A stretch of DNA of 37,322 bases from RGIG9060 sp045645985 (GCA_045645985.1 JAZRJV010000016.1:1-37322); one strand, 5' to 3'; numbered from the stretch's first letter, positions 17,809-26,576 are shown. The notes: generated by a model from the letters alone, not told the origin. Translations and numbers: made by a program.

Positions 17809-17815
17809 CAATAGT

Positions 17816-18661
17816 ATGAATAAACGAATTTTTATTTTATTTTGCCTTATTTTTTCCACAATTTTTGCATTTTCACAAGGCTCAAAATCAGAGGAAAATG
17901 CCATAAATGATATGAATTTTTTTAGAATGGAACTTGAAAAATATTCAAAACCACAAGAGATTTTGGATAAAGTTTCAGACTACGAAACTTCCCTTTTTGC
18001 CAACGAAAATTACAAAAACTTTTCTGAAGAAACAAAACTTATTTTAGAAAATATGCTTTTTTTAGAAAAACTTAAAAATCAAGGAAAAGTAATTGAAAAT
18101 GATAAAACTGCAAAAAATCAATTAAAAGCAGAAACTCAAAATCAAATAAAAAAAACTGCAGATTTTATAAATTCATTAAATTCAAGTGGAAAAACTCCAA
18201 ACAAATGGCTTTTGGTAAATCAAGGAGATTTGATTTCTTTTTCTTTGCAATTTGCATCTCTTTCAGAAGCGATAAAATCAGGATTGGAAGTAAAAACTTA
18301 TTATGAACAAGCCTTAGTACAAGACCCAAAAATGAGTTTTGCTCTCATAAATCTTGGAATGTGGTATTATTATGTTCCAGGAATTGCTGGTGGCGACAAA
18401 CAAAAAACTTACGATTTTGTAAAAAAATCAGTTACAGATGCCACAAATGATAGCGAATTATATTTTGCAAAAATAATTTATTCTCAAACTCTTTTTGAGC
18501 AAGAAAAGTTTGAAGAATCAAAAACTGAATTAGAACAAGCAAAAACACTTTGCCCCGAAAGTCAAAATATCAAATTTATGGAAAAATTGAATAACGCAGG
18601 AATAAGTTACATTGATTATTCAGGAAATCCAAAAAAATATGATAAAAAACTAGGAAACTAA
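17816..18661 (+). CDS. Exported TPR-like protein of unknown function
   Basis: This 281-residue protein begins with a signal peptide (RIFILFCLIFSTIFAFSQG). Residues 20-125 are charged and helical; about 160-260 contain helical pairs that read like degenerate TPR repeats (YYEQALVQDPKMSFALINLGMWYYYVPG, then LEQAKTLCPESQNIKFMEKL). It is probably periplasmic; no enzyme motif is visible. It stands alone between the DnaA-box region and a bidirectional terminator. A promoter ends seven bases before the ATG, so the start is well supported. The exact role is unknown. Confidence 0.8.
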   Translation: MNKRIFILFCLIFSTIFAFSQGSKSEENAINDMNFFRMELEKYSKPQEILDKVSDYETSLFANENYKNFSEETKLILENMLFLEKLKNQGKVIENDKTAKNQLKAETQNQIKKTADFINSLNSSGKTPNKWLLVNQGDLISFSLQFASLSEAIKSGLEVKTYYEQALVQDPKMSFALINLGMWYYYVPGIAGGDKQKTYDFVKKSVTDATNDSELYFAKIIYSQTLFEQEKFEESKTELEQAKTLCPESQNIKFMEKLNNAGISYIDYSGNPKKYDKKLGN

Positions 18662-18662
18662 A

Positions 18663-18704
18663 AAAAAGCACTTGTAAAACATAACGAATTTACAAGTGCT
18701 TTTT
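18663..18704. terminator. Bidirectional terminator between the TPR-like gene and pyk
   Basis: A perfect 16-bp stem: AAAAAGCACTTGTAAA at 18663-18678 pairs with TTTACAAGTGCTTTTT at 18689-18704, with a 10-nt loop. The arms end in A and T runs, so it works on both strands for the two converging genes. Confidence 0.9.
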
Positions 18705-18730
18705 CATTTCATCTATAATCACAAAAAAAC

Positions 18731-20587
18731 TTAAATAGTTCCTTCGTAAATAAGTTTTTCGCTACTGTCTATCGTAACAGTGGAGCCTGGTTCAAGTTTT
18801 TTCATAGCATCAGTTACTTGAGCAATCCAAACTAAATTAGGATTTATCAAAGAAAGTAATTCTTCATCCATTTCTGAAGGATTTTCAATAACTAATCCAT
18901 CAACAAGACGCAAAATTGGAATAAATGCCATATCCAAATTTCGTGTAACAAGAATTTCTGCATTTGATTTTTTAAGAGCTTTTACAGCATCTTCGGCACT
19001 TTCAACACGAATTACACGCCCCGTAACTCTGTAACTTGGATTATCGTCTTTGTTTCCGATAAAACCACCACCAAGTTGACCTCGTGCCAAAACCGTTCCA
19101 ACAAGCAAAACTCGAATTGTGTTAATCATCATTGGACTAAAAATCGGCATTCCGCAAACCATAACAACTTTATCAGACTTTGAAACAACTTTTGCATCCA
19201 AAGCAGTTCTAATTGCATTCTGTATCATCTCTTCTGAATCTTCAGCAATTTTTACAAGCAAAGGAAAAACGCCCCAGTTCAATAAAAGTTGCCGATAAAC
19301 AACTTCACTTGGAGTTGCAGCAATTACCATTTGTTCTGGACGAAAACGGCTAATAAGACGAGGCGTATTTCCACTAATTGTTGGAACAAGCAAAGCTTTT
19401 GCCTGAATATCAGTTGCAGTTGCATAAGCGGCATGAGCCATAACGCTACCAATATCAGAAGGATTTGTTCCAGCCCAGTTTGCAGAATTTAGACTGAAAC
19501 TTCGCATTTTTGCTTTGTAATCTTCAGAACTTTCTACAGTTCGTGCAATTTTATCCAAAGTTTTTACTGCTTCCACAGGATATGCACCGTTTGCAGTTTC
19601 GCCAGAAAGCATAACCGCATCAGTTCCGTCAAAAATTGCGTTTGCAACATCGGTAAGTTCGGCACGAGTTGGACGAGGATTTGTAATCATTGAATCCAAC
19701 ATTTGAGTTGCAGTAATTACGGGTTTTCCTGCACGATTACAAGCTTGAATTATTTTTTTCTGAGCAAGCGGGATTCTTTCAGTTGCAAGTTGAACACCCA
19801 AATCTCCACGAGCAACCATAATTCCAGAAGCAACTTCGATAATATCTTCAATGTCATCTAAGCCTTCTTCATTTTCAATTTTTGCAATAATACGCACTTT
19901 TGAATTAAAGGGCTCGATAAAACGCAAAATTGAAACTACATCACTTGCAGAACTGATAAAACTTGCGGCAATAAAATCAACGCCAATTTTAATTCCAAAC
20001 TCAATATCTTTTTTATCTTGTTCACTCAAAACAGGAATATCAGGATGAACACCGATAACATTTACATTTTTTTTACTTCCGATTGAACCACTATTCAAAG
20101 CCTTACAAGTGATAGTTGAAGATTTATCTGTATCCAAAACAAGCATTTCGATAAGACCGTCGGCTATCAAAATTTTACAATCTTTTTCAATTTCTTCAGG
20201 AAGTTTTTTCCAACTTAAAGAAATTTTACCTGGAGTTTTTAATTCACCATTTTCATAAACCGCTTCGGTACAAAGACAATCGTCATTTGTCATAAGGAAA
20301 ATATCATCTGTGTTAATCGAGATTTTTCCACAATTTGTTCCGTTATCCACAACTGTTCCAGTTCGAATTTCAGGACCTTTTGTATCAAGCAAAATTGCAC
20401 AAGGAATTTTTGTTATTCTACTGGCTTCTCTAACAGTTTCAATATTTTTTTTATGATATTCGTGAGTTCCGTGAGAAAAATTAAATCTTGCAACATTCAT
20501 TCCAGAACGAAGCAAATCACAAACTACATCTAAAGATTCAGAAGTCGGTCCCATAGAACAGACAATTTTTGTTTTTCGATTATTCAT
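18731..20587 (-). CDS. pyk: Pyruvate kinase with C-terminal swivel-like extension
   Basis: This glycolytic enzyme makes pyruvate and ATP from phosphoenolpyruvate and ADP, feeding the oxidoreductase encoded at 26.7 kb. At 618 residues it is about 140 longer than the common form. The barrel shows MGPTSES, RFNFSHG, LLDTKGPEIRTG, IIAKIENEEG (catalytic Lys), MVARGDLGVQ, and ATQMLDSMITNPRPTRAE. The alpha/beta C-domain spans about 360-490. The extra 110 residues resemble the PEP-utiliser mobile domain found in Bacillus-type pyruvate kinases, but its usual TSHAA histidine segment is absent. No Shine-Dalgarno is seen; TATAAT lies six bases before the ATG at 20585-20587, so a leaderless mRNA is likely. 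Confidence 0.95.
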   Translation of the reverse strand: MNNRKTKIVCSMGPTSESLDVVCDLLRSGMNVARFNFSHGTHEYHKKNIETVREASRITKIPCAILLDTKGPEIRTGTVVDNGTNCGKISINTDDIFLMTNDDCLCTEAVYENGELKTPGKISLSWKKLPEEIEKDCKILIADGLIEMLVLDTDKSSTITCKALNSGSIGSKKNVNVIGVHPDIPVLSEQDKKDIEFGIKIGVDFIAASFISSASDVVSILRFIEPFNSKVRIIAKIENEEGLDDIEDIIEVASGIMVARGDLGVQLATERIPLAQKKIIQACNRAGKPVITATQMLDSMITNPRPTRAELTDVANAIFDGTDAVMLSGETANGAYPVEAVKTLDKIARTVESSEDYKAKMRSFSLNSANWAGTNPSDIGSVMAHAAYATATDIQAKALLVPTISGNTPRLISRFRPEQMVIAATPSEVVYRQLLLNWGVFPLLVKIAEDSEEMIQNAIRTALDAKVVSKSDKVVMVCGMPIFSPMMINTIRVLLVGTVLARGQLGGGFIGNKDDNPSYRVTGRVIRVESAEDAVKALKKSNAEILVTRNLDMAFIPILRLVDGLVIENPSEMDEELLSLINPNLVWIAQVTDAMKKLEPGSTVTIDSSEKLIYEGTI

Positions 20588-20593
20588 AAACTG

Positions 20594-20599
20594 ATTATA
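20594..20599 (-). promoter_or_regulatory. -10 box six bases before the pyk ATG
   Basis: On the minus strand the order is TATAAT, CAGTTT, ATG. This is almost the same string as at pyrE (TATAAT, CAGATTT, ATG). The -35 is poor. No ribosome-binding site lies in between. Confidence 0.55.
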
Positions 20600-20666
20600 A
20601 ATTATTTAATATTATATTTCTAGTTTTATTTTTTACTTACTATAAGTTTTAATAAATTTTCTACAC

Positions 20667-20695
20667 TTTACTATTATAAAAAAACAAGTTATAAA
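20667..20695 (+). promoter_or_regulatory. Candidate promoter of the second MATE gene
   Basis: TTTACT (20667-20672), a 17-bp spacer, TATAAA (20690-20695), then five bases to the ATG. No Shine-Dalgarno is visible. It is a weaker match than at pyrE but has the same geometry. Confidence 0.4.
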
Positions 20696-20700
20696 GAATT

Positions 20701-22074
20701 ATGCAAAACAAAGAAATTACAACTAACGATGCAAGAAAAATTTCTCTTTTCAAACTTGCTTGGCCAATTTTTATTCAAATGATTTTGTCGATGACACTCG
20801 GTTATATCGATACAATCATGATAAGTCATTATTCACAAACCGCTGTTGGTGCAATCGGAAATGCAAATCAGATTATGGGATTTTTGCGTCTTGCGTTTTC
20901 AATTATAACAAGTGCAACTGGAGTTATCGTTGCTCAATATATCGGTGCAAAACAAACTGAAAAAATGAATCAAATTTACACAGTTTCTGTTTTATTCAAT
21001 TTAGTTTTGAGTGTAGCAGTTTGTTTTATTATCACAACTTTTAGTAAACCTTTATTAACAGCAATTCAAGTTCCTTCTATAATGATGGAAGATGCTAATG
21101 CTTACATGAAAATCGTAGGTTTCTTCCTTTTTACAGATGCAATCGTAATGATTTTTTCCCAAGTATTTAACTGTCATGGAAAAACTAGCGTAGGAATGTT
21201 TATTTTCTTTGGAATGAATGTAGTAAATATTATTGCAAATTACACATTCCTTTATGGACCATTAGCACACTTAAATCTTGGCGTAAAGGGAGTTGCAATT
21301 TCTACAACTTTAAGTAGCACATTAGGAATGATTATTTCTTACATTTTGTTTAGAAAAATCATCAAAGGAAAATTATCTTTCAAGTTACTAAAGCCTTTCC
21401 CAAAAGAATTACTTTCAAAACTCATTAAATTAGGAATCCCGACTGCTGGAGAAAATATTTCATACAATATTGCGCAAATCATAATTACCGCCTTTGTAAA
21501 TACAATGGGACCGGAAGCAATTAACGCAAAAATCTTTTGTAATATGTTAACTTTATTTTCGCTGATTTATTCAAATGCCATGGCTGGAGCAACTTCAATT
21601 ATAGTTGGGCAAAGTGTTGGAGCAAACGATTACGATTTTGCATACAAGCGAGTTATGAAAAGTTTAACAAGTGCAATGATAGTTTCTATCATCGTTTCTA
21701 TTGTAAATTTTGCAGTTTCAAAATGGACTTTGGGATTTTTTACATCAAACCAAACAATTATCGAAATTGGAAGAAAAGTTATGTTTGTTGCAATCTTCTT
21801 AGAAATCGGGCGCTGTATAAACTTAATAGTTATCCGAAGTATGCGTTCTGCAGGAGATGTTCTCTTTCCAACCGTTTTGGGAATTGGCTCAATGTGGGGA
21901 ATTTCTGTAGTTTTCACTTGGATTTTGGGAATTTTCTTTCACCTAGGAATTGTTGGTGCTTGGATTGCAATGGCTGCCGACGAAATTTTTAGAGGAATTG
22001 TTGTTTTTATCCGCTGGATTGTAGGCTCTTGGCGAGGAAAATCCGTTGTAGAAAAGGATACAGAAAATCAATAA
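20701..22074 (+). CDS. MATE-family multidrug/metabolite exporter
   Basis: This 457-residue protein has about 12 membrane spans in two halves. It starts with a polar tail, then FKLAWPIFIQMILSMTLGYIDTIMISHYSQTAVGAIG, the first span and loop typical of MATE proteins; the second half begins LIKLGIPTAGENISYNIAQI. It ends in a basic tail with a run of charged residues. It is divergent from pyk and is followed by an unrelated lipoprotein gene after 80 bp. The substrate is unknown, and it is not a close duplicate of the exporter at 8-9.3 kb. Confidence 0.9.
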   Translation: MQNKEITTNDARKISLFKLAWPIFIQMILSMTLGYIDTIMISHYSQTAVGAIGNANQIMGFLRLAFSIITSATGVIVAQYIGAKQTEKMNQIYTVSVLFNLVLSVAVCFIITTFSKPLLTAIQVPSIMMEDANAYMKIVGFFLFTDAIVMIFSQVFNCHGKTSVGMFIFFGMNVVNIIANYTFLYGPLAHLNLGVKGVAISTTLSSTLGMIISYILFRKIIKGKLSFKLLKPFPKELLSKLIKLGIPTAGENISYNIAQIIITAFVNTMGPEAINAKIFCNMLTLFSLIYSNAMAGATSIIVGQSVGANDYDFAYKRVMKSLTSAMIVSIIVSIVNFAVSKWTLGFFTSNQTIIEIGRKVMFVAIFLEIGRCINLIVIRSMRSAGDVLFPTVLGIGSMWGISVVFTWILGIFFHLGIVGAWIAMAADEIFRGIVVFIRWIVGSWRGKSVVEKDTENQ

Positions 22075-22154
22075 ATCTGCCGATAATAAAATGTAGTCTT
22101 TTTAAACTTTATATAGTAAAATATTTTGCATAACATATTTTTGGAGGAATATTT

Positions 22155-23588
22155 ATGAAAAAAACTTTTTTAATTATTTTAATGTTCTCATTCATTTTTT
22201 TATTTTTCTCTTGTCCTAACGATTCAGTTGAAGAAAATCCAGAAGAACAACTTTCTTCAATATTGGAAGAAACTCCATCGTTTTATGTTTGCGATTTACA
22301 AAATAACACAACAACGATAAAAACAGACATAATAACTGATTACTTTAATAAACCTGCATATCTTCCTGAAGACAAAACTGCAGAAGAATATATTGATATT
22401 CGTCCAATGATTTATGGAGAAGGATGGAAAGAAGGAACTGTTGATTCTGTTACAATAACAGAAAATGAAGGTGCAACTTGTATTTCTTTAACAACAAATC
22501 AAACTGATTTATGGGATATTTTCCTAGCATCAAAAAGTACTTGGAATTTTGAAGCAAATACAAATTACAAAGTAAGCTTTGAAGCAAAATCCCAAAATGA
22601 TGGTGAAATTCTTTTACTAGAATTAAAAGATGTTCATAAAACAGAAAGAGGTGGAAATATTTGTTCTGCTCTTTCTACAGAATTTAAATCTTATTCTTTT
22701 GAAACAGGTTCTTACAACAAAGCATGGAAAGGACATGTTCAACTAGCAATCGGATTACTTACTTCTGAAGTTTATATAAAAAATCTTAAAATTGAAAAAA
22801 TTGAAGGAAACTCTTTAGCATTTGGAATTTATTTAGGAAGTAAAGATGATAAAATCTCAACTGAAAAAATTGAAAATGGAGTAACTTTTTCTTTTGAAAC
22901 ATTAAATCCAGATACTACTCCAAATTCTAGTTGGCCTATTATCAATACTGGATTTGCAATAGAAGATAACAAACTTTATGAAGTAACTTTCAATGCAAGT
23001 GCAAATGAAAAAGATGTTACTTTAAATATAGGCGCTTATTCTATCGACAGTAATTATTCTAATTCTTGGAAAATTACAACTATCGGAACAAAACCAATTT
23101 CTATAAAAATGTATGTTCTAGGTGCTGTAGTAAATGATGAAAAATATAGATTTTTAGAACTCCATTTTAATACACCAAAAAACAATTCAGTAACAATAAC
23201 TGATGTAAAAGTTACCGAAGTTACAAAAACTCCACAAGATGTGGATTTATTTGTAAAAGTAAACGATAAATATGGTGAAATCACAAGTGAAATTCCTTAC
23301 GCTATTGCAAAAATTCCAGCAGGTAAAAGTTTTACTTTCGATATGTGTTTTTCCACTATAAATTCGAAACAAATAAACTACGATGATTTTACTAGAATTA
23401 GTGGCTTTACAAAAGAATCTCCAGAATCTTTGGATATTTTAAATTCTCCAAAAGTAAATGGAGAAATTGAAAGAAAGTTTACAAACAACACTGATTCTGA
23501 CAAATATTACAAAATTTCTCTAAATTCAAATTGGAAGATTATTTTAGAAGAAACAGATTTTTCTATCATCGATGGTTCAAATCCGTAA
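22155..23588 (+). CDS. Surface lipoprotein with carbohydrate-binding-module-like repeats
   Basis: The 477-residue product starts with a lipoprotein signal ending FLFFSC (Cys21 predicted lipidated). Two regions (about 115-215 and 260-350) each show the pattern of CBM4/9-like beta-sandwiches: an early FEANTNYKVSFEAKS or DNKLYEVTFNASA segment, then aromatic-rich strands, then a closing VYIKNLKIEKIE or VTITDVKVTEV strand. The C-terminal part (360-477) is beta-rich and unrecognised. No catalytic motif was seen, so a binding or scaffolding role at the surface is inferred. GGAGG precedes the ATG. It ends 4 bp from the converging DUF362 gene. Confidence 0.72.
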   Translation: MKKTFLIILMFSFIFLFFSCPNDSVEENPEEQLSSILEETPSFYVCDLQNNTTTIKTDIITDYFNKPAYLPEDKTAEEYIDIRPMIYGEGWKEGTVDSVTITENEGATCISLTTNQTDLWDIFLASKSTWNFEANTNYKVSFEAKSQNDGEILLLELKDVHKTERGGNICSALSTEFKSYSFETGSYNKAWKGHVQLAIGLLTSEVYIKNLKIEKIEGNSLAFGIYLGSKDDKISTEKIENGVTFSFETLNPDTTPNSSWPIINTGFAIEDNKLYEVTFNASANEKDVTLNIGAYSIDSNYSNSWKITTIGTKPISIKMYVLGAVVNDEKYRFLELHFNTPKNNSVTITDVKVTEVTKTPQDVDLFVKVNDKYGEITSEIPYAIAKIPAGKSFTFDMCFSTINSKQINYDDFTRISGFTKESPESLDILNSPKVNGEIERKFTNNTDSDKYYKISLNSNWKIILEETDFSIIDGSNP

Positions 23589-23592
23589 TTTT

Positions 23593-24735
23593 CTAAAAAA
23601 ATCTTCGTAACTTAATTGCATCGGCTGGGCAAATTTCGTGACAGCAAAAACAATGTAGACATTTTGTCTTATCGTTTATTTGTGCTGTTCCATTTTTGCC
23701 CTCCATTTTTATAATCTGTGCAGGACAAATTTGTTTACATCGCTGACACTTCAAACATTTACTTTGCTTAAAATGAACATTACGAGTTAAAATTTTTGTT
23801 GCAAGATAATCTAACCAACGAGGAAGCATTTTTCCCAAAGTTTGAGATGGTTCTTTTACAATTTTAAAATTTTGTGTTTGTTTTCTTATTTCTTCTTTTG
23901 GTTCACCAAGAACTTGAATTTGCTCAGGATTATCAAGCCAAATATTTCTTTCTAAAGCATCTTTTAAATTTACAACTTCATAAGGATTATAACCTACAAT
24001 TTCGGAACAAAACCAATCCAAAGCAAGAATATTATCTGAACTTGCTAAAAATCCAAGTTTTACTGGGTCGCCACTTCCTGGACCTCCCGGACCTTCCATT
24101 CCAACGATTGCATCCATAATTGCGTAAGATGGTTTTGCACAAATATTCAAATCAGTTAAGAAAGCACCAAAATCTTCTTTTTTAGGAAATCGATAATGAC
24201 TTTGTGCTTTATCAAGTCCAACCATCAAACCAAAAAGATTTTTCATCGCCCCTGTGTAAGACATAAACTGATGAGTTTTCAATTTTGAAAGAGAAACAAC
24301 CATATCGGCTTTTTCAAATGCAGTTGCAAAACTAAATTGTTTTACAAGTTTTCCTTCTGTGCAAGGAACTGATAAACTTCCGTTAAAATCAACCCAAGTT
24401 CCACCGTTTTGCCCAACCATATCGTAAATACCAGTTGATTTTGCAGAACTTGTTGAATTTGCCATAGCAGGAGATTCGCCAACTAAAACTTCTTTTGCGC
24501 CAAGTTCAACAAAGGCTTTTACACAAGCACCAACCACAACAGGATGAGTACAAACTGCATCTTCAACTTTTTTTGGATACAAAATATTTGGTTTTAAAAG
24601 AACAGTTTTTCCAGTTACATCTGGTGGCGGAACAAGTTCCAAAAGTTTTTTTACACTTTGATAAACAGAATCAAATTGATATTCATCGCATTTTTGTACA
24701 GCTACATTTGTAGACATTTGATAGGAAGTTTGCAT
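23593..24735 (-). CDS. DUF362 protein with two C-terminal [4Fe-4S] clusters
   Basis: The protein has 380 residues from the chosen ATG. The N-terminal 300 residues are DUF362 (KTVLLKPNILYP, LVGESPAMANS, SLSKLKTHQFMSYTGAMKNLFGL, ALDWFCSEIVGY). The last 60 carry two ferredoxin-type clusters, CLKCQRCKQICP and CLHCFCCHEICP. It is probably a soluble redox protein; the family has no well-defined reaction. A TTG 18 bp upstream keeps the frame open, but the ATG at 24733-24735 follows a TATATT box by eight bases and is preferred. A later ATG (MSTNVAV) is possible. It converges on the lipoprotein gene. Confidence 0.85.
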   Translation of the reverse strand: MQTSYQMSTNVAVQKCDEYQFDSVYQSVKKLLELVPPPDVTGKTVLLKPNILYPKKVEDAVCTHPVVVGACVKAFVELGAKEVLVGESPAMANSTSSAKSTGIYDMVGQNGGTWVDFNGSLSVPCTEGKLVKQFSFATAFEKADMVVSLSKLKTHQFMSYTGAMKNLFGLMVGLDKAQSHYRFPKKEDFGAFLTDLNICAKPSYAIMDAIVGMEGPGGPGSGDPVKLGFLASSDNILALDWFCSEIVGYNPYEVVNLKDALERNIWLDNPEQIQVLGEPKEEIRKQTQNFKIVKEPSQTLGKMLPRWLDYLATKILTRNVHFKQSKCLKCQRCKQICPAQIIKMEGKNGTAQINDKTKCLHCFCCHEICPADAIKLRRFF

Positions 24736-24816
24736 AAGAAAAGAATATAGCAAAAAATCAGAAAAGACAAGGGAAAGATTGAAAAGCGATTATGTGGGAG
24801 AAAAACTATTCACAAA

Positions 24817-24849
24817 AAAAAGGACTGCTTGTAAAAAACAGTCCTTTTT
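24817..24849. terminator. Intrinsic terminator after the small membrane protein gene
   Basis: AAAAAGGACTG (24817-24827) pairs with CAGTCCTTTTT (24839-24849), an 11-bp perfect stem with an 11-nt loop. On the minus strand it is followed by a T-run, 26 bp after the stop of the 24876-25235 gene. It may work in both directions. Confidence 0.85.
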
Positions 24850-24875
24850 CAAATTACTTTATAGTGTTAATTTTT

Positions 24876-25235
24876 CTATCGCTTCTTTTTTGCAAAGATA
24901 AATGCAACAAGACTAAGCACAGTTAAAACGCCACCGATAATTGTCATAAGTGGAGAATAAGCGTAAAACTTTAATCCAGTTCTTAACTTTTGCACATCAG
25001 CGTTATCAGCCATTTCGAGAATATCATCTAATGAGATTGTTTCTCCAAAAACTTTCATTTCACCATTCATAATTTTAGAAACTAAAGATGGAGAAAGTTT
25101 TTCGCCAAGTAAAAATGTTAATGCTTGATTTGCATCACGAACTTCGTCTTTTGAATCCACGCCAACACGAATTCCAATACCTGCAATCAAAAGAACTAAA
25201 CCAATCACAAGTCCAACAATCGCAATTTTTTTCAT
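24876..25235 (-). CDS. Small membrane protein of unknown function
   Basis: This 119-residue protein has one hydrophobic span near each end (VGLVIGLVLLIAGIGI and PLMTIIGGVLTVLSLVAFIFA) and a polar middle of about 65 residues that should face one side of the membrane. The C-terminus is KKKR. No family was recognised. GAGGAG precedes the ATG. It follows the esterase gene by 27 bp and precedes a strong terminator, so the two form a short operon. Confidence 0.72.
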   Translation of the reverse strand: MKKIAIVGLVIGLVLLIAGIGIRVGVDSKDEVRDANQALTFLLGEKLSPSLVSKIMNGEMKVFGETISLDDILEMADNADVQKLRTGLKFYAYSPLMTIIGGVLTVLSLVAFIFAKKKR

Positions 25236-25262
25236 ATAATAAATCTCCTCAAAAATTGTACA

Positions 25263-26576
25263 TTATTTGTACATAAATTCCAAAAAGTCTGGGATTCTTC
25301 TTGACCAAGCCTGTTCATTGTGAGAATGTCCTACACTTTCTTGATAGAATAAATCGCCATCATCTGATGGTTTTTCAGCTTGTTTGTATCCTTTACTTAA
25401 AATATAATCTCTTAAATGTTGAGTTCCAGGGAGCAAAATCATTTCTAATGCGTCCCCTGTTCCACAGTCAATGTAGAATTTAACTTTATTGTCGCTAGAA
25501 AAATTAAATCCGTCTTTAGCGATAATTTGTTCAAAACCTGTGCTTCCACCTGAGAATAATCCTGCACCACTAAATACTTCTGGATTTGATGCTGCAAAAT
25601 ATGCTGAACAGAATGCCCCGTAACTACTTCCTGCAATTACGCGTCCACTTCGGTCTTGAATTACATTAAAATTTGCTTCAATAAATGGAATGATTTCTTC
25701 TACAATCATCAAGCGATGTTCATTTGCATAGCGTTTAAATTCTGCTGAATCTGTTACAACATCACCGTCAGGAAGTTCATCACACCAACCTGCATATTCT
25801 TTTGTTCGATTTCGATTATTTGAAATTCCAACAACGATTGCACTTTGAATTTTTCCTTCTTGAACAAGGCGTTCCATAGAAGATTCAACTTTCCAACCTT
25901 GCCATGGAAGATTTTTATGATCCCAAACATTTTGACCATCAAGCATATATAAAACTGGGAATTTTTTTAAGTTATCTGAATTTGCATTGTTCAAATATTC
26001 AGCTGGAAGATAAACATAAATATCTCTTGCGCCCATCCATTCATATTTGCTTTCAAATCTAAAAATTTTTAATCCACCAATTTTATCAGAAAGACGAACA
26101 AAACTTGATTTTTTTCTATCACATTGTTTAAAATCATTTGCTGGATCATTCATCTGACGACCATCCCCTTCTTTAATCATATAAGTAAAAAAATTCTTGT
26201 CAGTTTTTAATTTTACTGTCTTATAAAACACTGGTGAATTTTTGATGTTCTTTAATTCAGTTCCAGAAATTTCTGAATGACTGTCGCAATTAATTGTAAC
26301 TACAGGTAAAGTTCCATCTTCTAAACTTGGTGCAAAATACAAAAATGTAACTTCGTAATTTCCTTTTCCGTCACTAACGACAACTGGACATCCATTTTGA
26401 TTTACAAATTCAGCAAAAATCTTTTCTTGTGCCTTGAACAATTCATCACCAGAAAATTGTTTACTTGCTGATTTTAATTCTGCTGTAAAAGATTTTAAAA
26501 GTTTTCCTTGAGCAGTAACTGAAGTTACCAAACACAAAGCCACAAAAACAAAAAGTAGTTTTTTGATATTGTTCAT
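25263..26576 (-). CDS. Secreted esterase, CE1/enterochelin-esterase-like alpha/beta hydrolase
   Basis: The 437-residue product has a signal peptide (KKLLFVFVALCLVTSVTAQG). An N-terminal beta-type domain (about 25-165) resembles those of Fes-like esterases. The hydrolase domain runs from about 175 to the end: YLPAEYL, VLYMLDGQNVWD, the nucleophile elbow GSSYG with Ser318, a probable acid Asp375 (GTGD), and a histidine at 417 or 419 (GHSHNEQAW). Family relatives hydrolyse feruloyl/acetyl esters on plant polysaccharides or siderophores; which applies here is unknown. AGAGGT precedes the ATG. A small membrane protein follows in the same operon. Confidence 0.85.
   Translation of the reverse strand: MNNIKKLLFVFVALCLVTSVTAQGKLLKSFTAELKSASKQFSGDELFKAQEKIFAEFVNQNGCPVVVSDGKGNYEVTFLYFAPSLEDGTLPVVTINCDSHSEISGTELKNIKNSPVFYKTVKLKTDKNFFTYMIKEGDGRQMNDPANDFKQCDRKKSSFVRLSDKIGGLKIFRFESKYEWMGARDIYVYLPAEYLNNANSDNLKKFPVLYMLDGQNVWDHKNLPWQGWKVESSMERLVQEGKIQSAIVVGISNNRNRTKEYAGWCDELPDGDVVTDSAEFKRYANEHRLMIVEEIIPFIEANFNVIQDRSGRVIAGSSYGAFCSAYFAASNPEVFSGAGLFSGGSTGFEQIIAKDGFNFSSDNKVKFYIDCGTGDALEMILLPGTQHLRDYILSKGYKQAEKPSDDGDLFYQESVGHSHNEQAWSRRIPDFLEFMYK

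Larger units (their letters stand above)
17431..17815. other. 385-bp AT-rich non-coding region with DnaA-box-like motifs
   Basis: No open frame is convincing here. The stretch holds five DnaA-box-like 9-mers in three groups, a perfect 13-bp inverted repeat, and long A/T tracts around 17640-17702 that would melt or bend easily. The last part contains the promoter of the TPR-like gene. The layout (boxes on both flanks of an AT-rich core) resembles a replication origin or a DnaA-binding reservoir. dnaA and dnaN are not in the window, and the nearby rRNA genes would run head-on to a fork leaving this point to the right. Confidence 0.5.

Noticed and set aside
17431..17815. The DnaA-box region as the main chromosomal origin
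   Set aside because: No dnaA or dnaN is in the window, genes on both sides are mainly on the minus strand, and the rRNA operon would be transcribed against a fork leaving to the right. It is kept only as a DnaA-binding region.
7969..22074. The two MATE genes as a recent duplication
   Set aside because: Their sequences differ throughout, including the first span, so they are separate family members.
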